Positions 7,867 through 14,736 of a stretch of DNA of 16,673 nt are shown piece after piece. The DNA comes from Nitrosomonas sp. UBA6494 (GTDB lineage Bacteria; Pseudomonadota; Gammaproteobacteria; Burkholderiales; Nitrosomonadaceae), in the NCBI GenBank assembly GCA_002435335.1, contig DJMI01000055.1, positions 7,617 through 24,289 of the forward strand, read 5' to 3'. Within the stretch, counting starts at the first letter, position 1. Each line of letters starts with the position of its first letter. A model generated the notes under the pieces. The model was not told the origin of the DNA. It worked only from the letters and a program-made list of their open reading frames with translations, and did no database searches. A program made the translations under genes and the position numbers.

Positions 7867-8811
7867 TTGGAATTCAAAGATTATTACAAGACGCTGGGTG
7901 TAGCGCGCGATGCCGGTGCAGAAGAGATCAAAAAAGCGTTTCGCCGTCTGGCACGCAAATATCATCCGGATGTTTCCAAGGAAGCCGATGCCGAACAAAA
8001 AATGAAGGAAGTCAACGAGGCTTACGCTGTGCTATCCGATGCGGAAAAACGCGCGGCTTACGATCAACTGGGGCAGCGCGGCTATCAGCCGGGCAGTGAT
8101 TTTCAACCGCCTCCTGGCTGGGATGCAGGTTTCGAATTTCGTACGCAAGGCTTTGGCGACGCGCAAGCAGCCGATTTCAGTGAATTTTTCTCGCAATTGT
8201 TTAGGAATCAGACGGGCGGCAGTGCGAGACATGCACATCATAAGCGCCGGGGTGAGGATCATCACGCCAAAATCATGCTCGACCTGGAAGACAGCTATCA
8301 TGGCGCAACGCGCAGCATAACCTTGCGTATGCCCAAATTGGATAACCAAGGACGCGCGGTATTTACCGAACACACGCTGAATGTACGTATTCCGAAGGGG
8401 GTTTATGCCGGTCAGATAATCCGACTAGCCGGGCAAGGCGGCCCGGGACATGCCGGTGAATCTGCCGGAGATTTGTTTCTTGAAGTGCAGTTCAAACCGC
8501 ATAACCGTTATCGGGTTGAAAACAAGGATGTCTATACTACATTACCGATTGCACCTTGGGAGGCCGCATTGGGAGCAATGGTCAAAATTCCGCTGCCGGA
8601 CGGTACAGTGGAGGTGCGTATACCGGAAAACTCTCAGTCGGGTCGTAAATTGCGTTTGAAAGGACGGGGTATTCCTGCCGCCACGTCGGGGGATTTATAT
8701 CTGTTGCTGGAGGTTGTGCTGCCTCCTGCCACGACGGAAAAAGCACGTTCCTTTTATCAAAATATGGCGCAAGAATTTGCTTTCAATCCACGCCAACATT
8801 GGGGGGACTAA
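7867..8811 (+). CDS. cbpA: Curved-DNA-binding protein / J-domain co-chaperone CbpA
   Basis: A DnaJ-like co-chaperone of 314 residues that stimulates DnaK ATPase; in E. coli CbpA also binds curved DNA. The start is a TTG at 7867 behind AAGGAGG, giving MEFKDYYKTLGV, which matches the family N-terminus. The J domain covers residues 1 to about 68 with the essential HPD at 33-35 and the AYAVLSDAEKRAAYDQLG helix end. A linker rich in Gly, Phe and Gln follows, then the C-terminal substrate domains: LDLEDSYHGATRSITLRMP, IPKGVYAGQIIRLAGQGGPG, and the second beta domain with PIAPWEAALGAMVKIPLPDGTVEVRIPENSQSGRKLRLKGRGIP. There is no CxxCxGxG zinc finger, which separates it from DnaJ proper. cbpM follows after 3 bases, as in many proteobacteria. 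A candidate heat-shock promoter lies upstream. Confidence 0.95.
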   Translation: MEFKDYYKTLGVARDAGAEEIKKAFRRLARKYHPDVSKEADAEQKMKEVNEAYAVLSDAEKRAAYDQLGQRGYQPGSDFQPPPGWDAGFEFRTQGFGDAQAADFSEFFSQLFRNQTGGSARHAHHKRRGEDHHAKIMLDLEDSYHGATRSITLRMPKLDNQGRAVFTEHTLNVRIPKGVYAGQIIRLAGQGGPGHAGESAGDLFLEVQFKPHNRYRVENKDVYTTLPIAPWEAALGAMVKIPLPDGTVEVRIPENSQSGRKLRLKGRGIPAATSGDLYLLLEVVLPPATTEKARSFYQNMAQEFAFNPRQHWGD

Positions 8812-8814
8812 TCT

Positions 8815-9141
8815 ATGCCACACGAAATTGACGCCGTTTTACTGGAAGATGCCAAGCTTACGTTGGATGAATTGGCAACAAGCTGCCAGGTGAGTCGTGA
8901 GTGGATTATTGCGCGCATTCAGTGGGGTTTATTATCCGATGGCGATTTTATCAATGCGGATCCCCATGCGTGGCAATTCGATAGCCGAAGTCTAGTGCGG
9001 ATTAAACGAATGATCGCCGTGGAGAGGGATTTCGAAGGAAATCCGGAATTGGCCGGTTTAGTGGCGGATTTGATCGAGGAAATCGAATCGTTACGTGCTC
9101 GCTTGCGTAGTGAAAGACATCATTTTAACCAACCAGGATAA
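8815..9141 (+). CDS. cbpM: Chaperone modulator CbpM
   Basis: A 108-residue cytoplasmic protein of the CbpM/MerR-like family. CbpM binds the J domain of CbpA and inhibits both its co-chaperone and DNA-binding activities. An N-terminal helix-turn-helix-like segment (LTLDELATSCQVSREWIIARIQWGLL, about 15-40) is followed by the basic helix SLVRIKRMIAVERDFEGNPELAGL and a C-terminal coiled-coil-like helix (VADLIEEIESLRARL) typical of the family. The ATG is 3 bases after the cbpA stop. The run of six Gs at 8801-8806, inside the end of cbpA, gives a ribosome-binding site 8 bases away, so the two are translationally linked. The position next to cbpA strengthens the call. Confidence 0.9.
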   Translation: MPHEIDAVLLEDAKLTLDELATSCQVSREWIIARIQWGLLSDGDFINADPHAWQFDSRSLVRIKRMIAVERDFEGNPELAGLVADLIEEIESLRARLRSERHHFNQPG

Positions 9142-9148
9142 CCGTACC

Positions 9149-9589
9149 ATGTCTTTGCATATCGTATGCCCACATTGCCATGCCACCAATCGTGTGCCAG
9201 CGGATCGTTTAAACGCATCACCTAAGTGTGGCGCTTGTCATCAGCAGTTGTTCGTCGGGCAACCGGTAGAATTGGCACAAGCCGATTTTAACCGACATAT
9301 CAACAATAACGATGTCCCGGTACTGGCCGATTTTTGGGCGCCGTGGTGCGGACCCTGCCGCATGATGGCTCCGGCTTTTGCCAAGGCTGCAGCATTGCTG
9401 GAGCCGCACGTGCGCTTGGTGAAAGTCAATACCGAACAGGAGCAGGGATTGGCGATGCACTATCATATTCGAAGCATTCCGACATTGGTAATATTCAACA
9501 ACGGACAAGAAATTGCCAGGCAATCCGGCGCAATGGGCGAGCACGATTTGGTACGCTGGGTGCAAGCCATTATTCATAAAATCAAATAA
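9149..9589 (+). CDS. trxC: Thioredoxin 2, zinc-binding (TrxC)
   Basis: A 146-residue cytoplasmic thioredoxin that reduces protein disulfides and supports recovery from oxidative stress. The start is the ATG at 9149, with AGGA 10 bases upstream. The frame extends back to 9095, but those 18 residues overlap cbpM and are not family-like. The N-terminal zinc ribbon uses Cys7/Cys10 (CPHC) and Cys27/Cys30 (CGAC), the hallmark of TrxC over TrxA. The thioredoxin fold carries the active site WCGPC at 66-70 and the cis-proline region SIPTLVIFNNGQE. It is 7 bases after cbpM and 13 before the protease gene, so co-expression with the chaperone pair is likely. E. coli TrxC is also redox- and heat-sensitive in activity; regulation here would come from the operon promoter. 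Confidence 0.95.
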   Translation: MSLHIVCPHCHATNRVPADRLNASPKCGACHQQLFVGQPVELAQADFNRHINNNDVPVLADFWAPWCGPCRMMAPAFAKAAALLEPHVRLVKVNTEQEQGLAMHYHIRSIPTLVIFNNGQEIARQSGAMGEHDLVRWVQAIIHKIK

Positions 9590-9602
9590 GGAATGATCCC
9601 TC

Positions 9603-10757
9603 ATGCCAAATAACGGATTCTTTTCCCGTCTGGTCTGGACGACGCTCACTGTCGTTATCGTGGTGCTGTTTTTTCACAGTTTTCTTTACCATTATTTCCC
9701 GGAAGTTTTTTATCCGGGGTATTTCAGCGACGATAAACAACAAAGCGCTGAGCCAAGAGTGATTCAACCGCGTGGTAATCTGGCGGAGGATGAAAAAAGT
9801 ACCATTGAATTGTTCGAGAATTCGCGCGATTCGGTAGTATTTATTACCACCCGCCAACGCGTCATGGATGCCTGGACGCGCAATATTTTTTCTGTACCAA
9901 GCGGAACCGGTTCCGGTTTTATTTGGGATGATCAAGGGCATATCATCACCAATTTGCACGTGATCAAAGGCGCCAGCGAAGCGACCGTGCGGCTTGCCGA
10001 CGGACGCGATTACAAAGCATCGCTGGTTGGTGCAAGCCCGACGCACGACATTGCCGTATTGAGAATCGGCATCAGTTTTCAGCGCCCTGTACCGGTTCCC
10101 CTTGGATCCAGTCATGATTTGAAGGTCGGGCAAAAGGTATTTGCTATCGGCAACCCATTTGGGTTGGATTGGACGTTAACCACCGGCATCGTATCGGCGT
10201 TGGATCGTTCGCTTCCCGGAGGAGACGGCCGTACTATCGATAATTTGATTCAAACCGATGCAGCGATTAATCCGGGTAATTCCGGCGGTCCATTGCTGGA
10301 TTCCGCCGGTCGATTGATCGGTATCAATACCGCGATTTACAGCCCGAGCGGTGCCAGTGCCGGTATTGGCTTCGCAGTACCGGTTGATACCGTCAATCGA
10401 GTGGTACCGCAAATCATCAGCCGCGGCAAGTATATCCGTCCGGCAATGGGTGTTACTGTCGACAGCAAGCTCAATCAGCGTTTGACTGAGCACTTAAAAG
10501 TGACCGGTGTGGTGATTTTAAGCGTTGGGCCAGGATCGGCAGCGGAAGCCGCGGGATTGAAAGGCGCGACGATTACGCCCGAAGGTGCCATTATCGCCAA
10601 CGACATTATCGTTGCGATAGAGGATAAACCGATCGATTCGGTCGATAAATTGATGTCGCGGATTGATGGTTTTAAAGTGGGTGAGACGATCAAAATCACG
10701 ATATTGCGCAAGGGACAAACCGTTGAGGTGCCGGTGACGTTGCAACCGGGAGAATGA
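9603..10757 (+). CDS. DegS/HtrA-like membrane-anchored serine protease
   Basis: A 384-residue trypsin-fold protease with one N-terminal membrane anchor (about residues 11-28) and a periplasmic protease-plus-single-PDZ body, the layout of DegS/AlgW. The catalytic triad is visible as His119 (ITNLHVIKG), Asp149 (PTHDIAVLRI) and Ser227 (NPGNSGGPL). The PDZ domain spans about 282-380. DegS-type proteases sense misfolded outer-membrane proteins through the PDZ and cut the anti-sigma factor RseA, turning on sigma-E; that role here is inferred because no rseA or rpoE is in view. The ATG at 9603 uses AAGGA, which overlaps the trxC stop. It is the last gene of the cbpA-cbpM-trxC group. The convergent minus-strand gene ends only 9 bases beyond its stop, and no clear terminator lies there. 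Confidence 0.9.
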   Translation: MPNNGFFSRLVWTTLTVVIVVLFFHSFLYHYFPEVFYPGYFSDDKQQSAEPRVIQPRGNLAEDEKSTIELFENSRDSVVFITTRQRVMDAWTRNIFSVPSGTGSGFIWDDQGHIITNLHVIKGASEATVRLADGRDYKASLVGASPTHDIAVLRIGISFQRPVPVPLGSSHDLKVGQKVFAIGNPFGLDWTLTTGIVSALDRSLPGGDGRTIDNLIQTDAAINPGNSGGPLLDSAGRLIGINTAIYSPSGASAGIGFAVPVDTVNRVVPQIISRGKYIRPAMGVTVDSKLNQRLTEHLKVTGVVILSVGPGSAAEAAGLKGATITPEGAIIANDIIVAIEDKPIDSVDKLMSRIDGFKVGETIKITILRKGQTVEVPVTLQPGE

Positions 10758-10766
10758 CCGGTCAGT

Positions 10767-12323
10767 CTATGGTTTTTCCCGATTGTTTTTTTTCGCGCTT
10801 TCGAGAATTCGCAGAACGATAGTTGAGGTCGAAATACCCGCTGTATAAGCCAATTCCTGAATCATATCGGACGGCAAGTCTTTGCATAATCGGTATTTGT
10901 CCTGACGCTCCTGTTCCGAGCCGCAAGCGAAGGTGTATACATCGAAACCATGCCGTTGCATAAATGCCAGGGTCACTTTGTCCAATGTTTCGGTGGTTAC
11001 CGCGTCGACGTATTTACACGCCGCGACAGCCGCTGCACGTTCGGTTTGCGACATCACCGGCATTTTGCCTTTGTTTTGCAGTACACGCTCGTCAGAAACC
11101 ACGCAGACGGTCAAGTGAGTGCCCAACGCCTGCGCTGCTTTGAGAAAATTAATATGGCCTTGGTGAAACAAATCCGCCACCATTCGTGTATAAACACGCC
11201 GTTGCCGCCGATTGGTTGGCCAGGCAGGGATTTCCCGTTGCAATCGTATCATGACTTGCTCCAACCACTGCCGGCTGCGTAGTGCGATGGTATCGTCCGG
11301 ATCTTTTAACGCGATTTGATGCGCATAATACCAAGCCTTTTCCAAATTACCCGTCAGCCAATGCTGAGCTAAGCGGTGATAGGCATAACAGCGCACCAGC
11401 AGCGTAAAATTTTCTAAATTGCGTGCGGATACTACGGTATCCCAATGCGGATTGGGAGTACGCCAATCTCCGTAAAACGCAGTGAGAATTTTTTCCGGCT
11501 CACGCGGAAACCAGGCGGTACCGTAGTTGGTATCTTGCTGAATCAGATCGAATGACGGAAAAACAGCAATGCGTTGATAATCGTCCGGGTATCCCGGCAA
11601 CGAAAAACCGCCGGTGATGCGGCGTTTCTCGCGCTGCAATCCGCATACGTCCAAAGTGATGCCAAGTTCCGGGTGGATGTAGTCGCGGTAATTAGCGTAT
11701 TCGATGCGCATCGGTGCCCGAGCCCAGCCTGATTGTTCCAGTGCTGTGCAGCAAGACTCCCAGGAATCCATCCATACTGCGATATCGAGGTCTTTGTCGA
11801 ATTCGAGTAAGCACCCGTTTCGTACCAAGCCCAGCAACGTGCCGGCATAGGGAAAAGCCTGAATATTCGATTTGGCCAATTCGGCGCAAGTCGACCATAA
11901 TAATTGCTCGGCTTTGCCGGTAACAAATACATTTTCATCAGACGGACGTATTTTGCTTTTTTCTCTCTGCGGCGGCACTTTTCCGGCTTTGGCGAGCGTC
12001 ATTAAGCGATTTAGCGTATCGGTGAACCATGTTTGTGCGGTTGTTAGATCCAATAGCAGGAATTGTGCGGTTCCTAGCACATGTGCCCAATGCGCTTTGT
12101 GAAAATCACTGTCGCTTTGTGCGTAAATATTTTCCGCGTATGTCGGAACCTCGGCAGTGCGCCCGGTGCGCATCGCCAGCGAACACCAAAGACGAGCGAC
12201 ATCCTTGGATAAGGGATATTCTTGTTTCAAAGAACTCAGAATCGCATCCGCTGCATTGAATTGTCCCGCCACGATATATTCTTTGGCTGCCGATAATATT
12301 TCTTCAGGTATCGCTGTAGTCAT
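10767..12323 (-). CDS. LicD-like nucleotidyltransferase fused to a cytidylyltransferase domain
   Basis: A 518-residue protein (544 if the ATG at 12401 is used) that appears to join two activities. Residues about 5-110 are helical and TPR-like. Residues about 160-290 match the LicD/fukutin-type nucleotidyltransferase fold: AGTLLGLVRNGCLLEFDKDLDIAV (160-183) with Asp176/178/180, a further acidic residue in ITLDVCG (Asp225), and the GDWRTP signature (285-290). Residues about 375-505 match the CTP:phosphoethanolamine/phosphocholine cytidylyltransferase family: HQGH (387-390, the HxGH nucleotide-binding motif), KGKMPVMSQTER (418-429), ACKYVDAV, and TAGISTSTIV in place of the usual RTEGISTTDIV. LicD proteins move phosphocholine from CDP-choline onto glycans, so one chain might make and use the CDP donor; the substrate is unknown. 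No good Shine-Dalgarno marks either ATG; I prefer 12323 because 12401 falls at the predicted promoter. It is divergent from the RTX gene across a Fur box. Confidence 0.8.
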   Translation of the reverse strand: MTTAIPEEILSAAKEYIVAGQFNAADAILSSLKQEYPLSKDVARLWCSLAMRTGRTAEVPTYAENIYAQSDSDFHKAHWAHVLGTAQFLLLDLTTAQTWFTDTLNRLMTLAKAGKVPPQREKSKIRPSDENVFVTGKAEQLLWSTCAELAKSNIQAFPYAGTLLGLVRNGCLLEFDKDLDIAVWMDSWESCCTALEQSGWARAPMRIEYANYRDYIHPELGITLDVCGLQREKRRITGGFSLPGYPDDYQRIAVFPSFDLIQQDTNYGTAWFPREPEKILTAFYGDWRTPNPHWDTVVSARNLENFTLLVRCYAYHRLAQHWLTGNLEKAWYYAHQIALKDPDDTIALRSRQWLEQVMIRLQREIPAWPTNRRQRRVYTRMVADLFHQGHINFLKAAQALGTHLTVCVVSDERVLQNKGKMPVMSQTERAAAVAACKYVDAVTTETLDKVTLAFMQRHGFDVYTFACGSEQERQDKYRLCKDLPSDMIQELAYTAGISTSTIVLRILESAKKNNREKP

Positions 12324-12386
12324 GATTTCACTGAATTTGCGAGTGGTTGATGAGAGAGGTTTGTGATATGAACGATTAAAGCGCCG

Positions 12387-12414
12387 TTGCATTTTAATCA
12401 TAATTGATTATAAT
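12387..12414 (+). promoter_or_regulatory. Sigma-70-type promoter for the RTX gene
   Basis: TTGCAT (12387-12392), a 16-base spacer and a perfect TATAAT (12409-12414) point toward the RTX gene, with a start expected near 12421. A second perfect TATAAT reads on the minus strand at 12412-12407 toward the fusion gene, but I see no convincing -35 for it. Confidence 0.6.
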
Positions 12415-12431
12415 GGGAATCATTCTCATTA
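12409..12431. promoter_or_regulatory. Fur box (iron-responsive operator) between divergent genes
   Basis: The 19 bases 12409-12427 match the classical GATAATGATAATCATTATC Fur consensus at 15 positions. The symmetrical core, 12411-12431 centred on 12421, has the form TAATGnGAAT-n-ATTCnCATTA, so nine of ten base pairs in each arm are matched. It overlaps the -10 and expected +1 of the RTX promoter and the minus-strand TATAAT, the usual geometry for Fur repression when iron is plentiful. Other Fur-family regulators (Zur, PerR-like) cannot be excluded from sequence alone. Confidence 0.75.
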
Positions 12432-12448
12432 ATGTTTGTGTATTTCTT

Positions 12449-12454
12449 AGGAGG
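12449..12454 (+). promoter_or_regulatory. Ribosome-binding site fixing the RTX protein start
   Basis: AGGAGG lies 7 bases before the ATG at 12462. The frame also has an ATG at 12432, but it is upstream of this site and only about 10 bases from the predicted transcription start. Confidence 0.85.
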
Positions 12455-12461
12455 CGTTATT

Positions 12462-13121
12462 ATGGCAGTGAGCACATCAATCCGACCCAATTTGGGATCG
12501 GGTTCAATTAAATATATAGACGGCTTTCCTTTTGATGGTATCGGATCCGCTGGGTTCGATGATGATGATTTGCTAATTATTGGCGACGAGTTGGACAATA
12601 CTTTACAGGGTGGAGCAGGTCACGATGAAATCGAGGGCGGAGCGGGTAACGATATTATTAAAGGCGGTGATGGTAACGGTATTCTGAGAGGCGATGCCGG
12701 TGATGATGATCTCGACGGACAGGAAGGAACGGAAAAACTATTCGGTGGCGAAGGAAATGACATTCTTCGAGCGGGTGGAAGCAAACCGGTAATTATCGAA
12801 ATTAAATCTGATGGTACAAAAGAGAGAAAACAAGGTGACTTTGATCGACTTACCGGCGGAGAAGGCAACGACACTTTCGGTTTTTATGGTTTTGGCAGTT
12901 TTGAAGTGACGGATTTTACAGTGGGTCAGGATCGTTTGTTTTTCGATTCCGAGATATTGGGGATTCATTCATTCGACGAATTAGCTCCACATATCACGAA
13001 TATTATAGACAATGGCGATAGCGGTTTTACTGCTGAGTTTCTCGGCGGGGCGGCAACGATTGAAATAGTCGGTGTGAATCTTGATTCGTTCACGTTGGAT
13101 ATGATCGTTTTTCATCTATAA
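12462..13121 (+). CDS. Small RTX (haemolysin-type calcium-binding repeat) protein, likely type I secreted
   Basis: A 219-residue acidic protein without an N-terminal signal peptide. Residues 50-103 hold tandem nonapeptides of the GGxGxDxUx type: GGAGHDEIE, GGAGNDIIK, GGDGNGILR, GDAGDDDLD, GQEGTEKLF and GGEGNDILR. A further GGEGNDTFG lies at 132-140. The third and fifth copies have lost the calcium-binding aspartate. A linker (about 104-130, lysine-rich) separates the blocks. The C-terminal part (VTDFTVGQDRLFF..GFTAEFLGGAATIEIVGVNLDSF..MIVFHL) has the form of RTX proteins exported by type I systems, with an acidic-hydrophobic tail as secretion signal. No transporter genes are in the window. 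The upstream Fur box predicts expression under iron limitation, as for the iron-regulated Frp RTX proteins of Neisseria. The function beyond calcium binding is unknown. Confidence 0.85.
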   Translation: MAVSTSIRPNLGSGSIKYIDGFPFDGIGSAGFDDDDLLIIGDELDNTLQGGAGHDEIEGGAGNDIIKGGDGNGILRGDAGDDDLDGQEGTEKLFGGEGNDILRAGGSKPVIIEIKSDGTKERKQGDFDRLTGGEGNDTFGFYGFGSFEVTDFTVGQDRLFFDSEILGIHSFDELAPHITNIIDNGDSGFTAEFLGGAATIEIVGVNLDSFTLDMIVFHL

Positions 13122-13132
13122 GGTAATCCATT

Positions 13133-13168
13133 TGACGAATGAATCCGAAATTGCGGATTCATTCGTCA
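13133..13168. terminator. Perfect 15-bp hairpin between convergent genes, likely bidirectional terminator
   Basis: TGACGAATGAATCCG (13133-13147) pairs without mismatch with 13154-13168 around the loop AAATTG. It starts 12 bases after the RTX stop and ends 14 bases before the stop of the convergent DUF4139 gene. Neither side has a proper T-run, so it may act as a transcript-end stabiliser or a barrier between converging transcripts rather than as a canonical intrinsic terminator. Confidence 0.65.
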
Positions 13169-13182
13169 TCGAACTGTCTAAG

Positions 13183-14634
13183 TTAAAACTTTACTTGTAC
13201 GCGGTAGCTCAGCGTGGTTGCTGATTCAGCTGCAATATTCACTTTCCAGGTCGCCGTATTGCTGCTTGTTTTTTGATGCGGCAGCGATTCTTCCACGATT
13301 TTCCAGTCACCCGGTATCGGTTCCTGTACCGTGACGGCCACAGCTTCTTTTTTTGCATTCTTTAGCGTGATTTCGTAAGCGCTTTCACTGCGGTTAATCG
13401 TGTTGTTGCCGCTACTTAATTGCTTGAAATCGGTTTGTTTCTTGTCGGCAGTGACATCAAAAGATTGCCCCAGCTTCAAGCGGATTTTTTCGTTTTTTGG
13501 TGTGTGTTCGATGCGATCTTCGCCGACAAATTGCGCATTACCGGATTTGTCTCGTTTGTATACGCGTACAATCCCTTGCGGTAAAGGCATGCCCAAATGG
13601 GACGATTCTTGATTATCGAATTGCAGGTAGACATCTGTCTTCAGCTTCTTGCCTAACTCCGCCTGATTGGCACCATAGTAGTAATGCTGTCCGATCAGCA
13701 TCAATTCTTTGGTGGCAGGAACGGCGGAAGCGGTGAGCAAGGCAACCTGTTTGGTTTGATTCTCGGCAATGGTGGTCAATCGATCCAAACTATATAAATG
13801 ATATTCCAGCAGCGCTTCTTGCTGCATCGGTGCTGCCGCGACATCGGCCATCACTTTGGCCCGAAATGCCATCGGTGCCGCCATTTCACGTTGTACTCTG
13901 TTGACGTCACCGGCCACGAGTTGCAATTTTGCATTGGGGTAGCTGGTTCCGCTGGTATTTGTGAGTGTCACCCAACCGGATAAATCCAAACGATCGTCGC
14001 TTTCGTGTAGCTCCGCGACGTAATCCGCTTTCCATGATAAACCGTCGGTTAAATAACTCAATTCCAGGAATTGTGCGGCATTGTTTGCGTGAATGCCATC
14101 AATGACAAGCGTCGGTCGGTCGCGTAAATTACCGGGTACTTTGTCGAAGATGATGCGTCCCGGCAATCCGGTTTCAATTCGATCGGCCATTCTGAGAACG
14201 ACGCCGTCGCTGTTGGACAATACTTGCGCGCTTTCTTTGCTTTCAATTCCGGTGGCCGGGTTGGTTTTTACAATGGACACCGTTTGTCCGATGAATTTAC
14301 TTAACAGATTGTGTGGCGTCAGCAAGTCGAAATTAAAATTCTGTTCATGGATAGTAATGCTTCCGGGGTGTGAAATACTACGAAGCAATGCAGTTTCCGG
14401 CTTGATTTGCGCGCTGACATCGCGCCAGGCCAAATGAAATTCACCCGCTGCGAGATCAATGTGACGCACATCTTTGACCAGTGCGAAATTACTGTAAATG
14501 GTAACGGCGACTGATTTCTGATCACTTAGGGCACTGAGCTGCTCACGGCTATCGGATGCGTGCGAATAACCGGAAATCAATGAAAGGATCAGAATAATCG
14601 ATGGAGAATAAAAACTACGAGGCATTGCATGCAT
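13183..14634 (-). CDS. Secreted DUF4139-domain protein
   Basis: A 483-residue exported protein. The N-terminus has a signal peptide (SIILILSLISGYSHA, cleavage near residue 26); the ATG at 14625 is an alternative start three codons in, and neither has a clear Shine-Dalgarno. The mature part begins QKSVAVTIYSNFALVKDVRHIDLAAGEFHLAWRDV, a beta-rich segment typical of proteins that carry DUF4139. The DUF4139 body follows: LELSYLTDGLSWKADYVAEL, LDLSGWVTLTNTSGTSYPNAKLQLVAGDVN, and C-terminal strands ending in ESATTLSYRVQVKF. The family is widespread in envelopes and its biochemical role is not known, so I assign none. It lies 102 bases downstream of the DUF3135 gene on the same strand and converges on the RTX gene across a hairpin. 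Confidence 0.85.
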   Translation of the reverse strand: MHAMPRSFYSPSIILILSLISGYSHASDSREQLSALSDQKSVAVTIYSNFALVKDVRHIDLAAGEFHLAWRDVSAQIKPETALLRSISHPGSITIHEQNFNFDLLTPHNLLSKFIGQTVSIVKTNPATGIESKESAQVLSNSDGVVLRMADRIETGLPGRIIFDKVPGNLRDRPTLVIDGIHANNAAQFLELSYLTDGLSWKADYVAELHESDDRLDLSGWVTLTNTSGTSYPNAKLQLVAGDVNRVQREMAAPMAFRAKVMADVAAAPMQQEALLEYHLYSLDRLTTIAENQTKQVALLTASAVPATKELMLIGQHYYYGANQAELGKKLKTDVYLQFDNQESSHLGMPLPQGIVRVYKRDKSGNAQFVGEDRIEHTPKNEKIRLKLGQSFDVTADKKQTDFKQLSSGNNTINRSESAYEITLKNAKKEAVAVTVQEPIPGDWKIVEESLPHQKTSSNTATWKVNIAAESATTLSYRVQVKF

Positions 14635-14736
14635 AGAATGTACTCGCTCTGTTCTTGTTGATATGTCTCGGTTGCTACTTACCGTGCGTCTTGGGTTTCT
14701 TTTCGTTCGCCGGATTCATCAGCGTTCTCTTTAATT

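Noticed and set aside
10755..10764. Perfect palindrome TGACCGGTCA on the protease stop codon, with T-runs downstream
   Set aside because: It has no loop and cannot form a stable terminator hairpin; the T-runs are the lysine- and asparagine-rich end of the opposing gene.
12324..12401. 26-residue N-terminal extension of the LicD/cytidylyltransferase fusion
   Set aside because: Its ATG at 12401 falls within a few bases of the predicted transcription start and has no ribosome-binding site; the basic, low-complexity segment does not look like part of the fold. It is not excluded.
12609..12770. Short direct repeats at DNA level, considered as a tandem-repeat or CRISPR-like array
   Set aside because: They encode the RTX nonapeptides and are degenerate at DNA level, with no spacers.
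12620..12874. Minus-strand frame with proline-serine repeats
   Set aside because: It is the antisense of the glycine-aspartate RTX repeats and has no independent signal.
14678..14719. 13-codon minus-strand frame (MNPANEKKPKTHGK) in the gap between the DUF3135 and DUF4139 genes
   Set aside because: It has a weak AAAGAGA upstream, but it is too short and without any supporting family or conservation evidence to call a gene.
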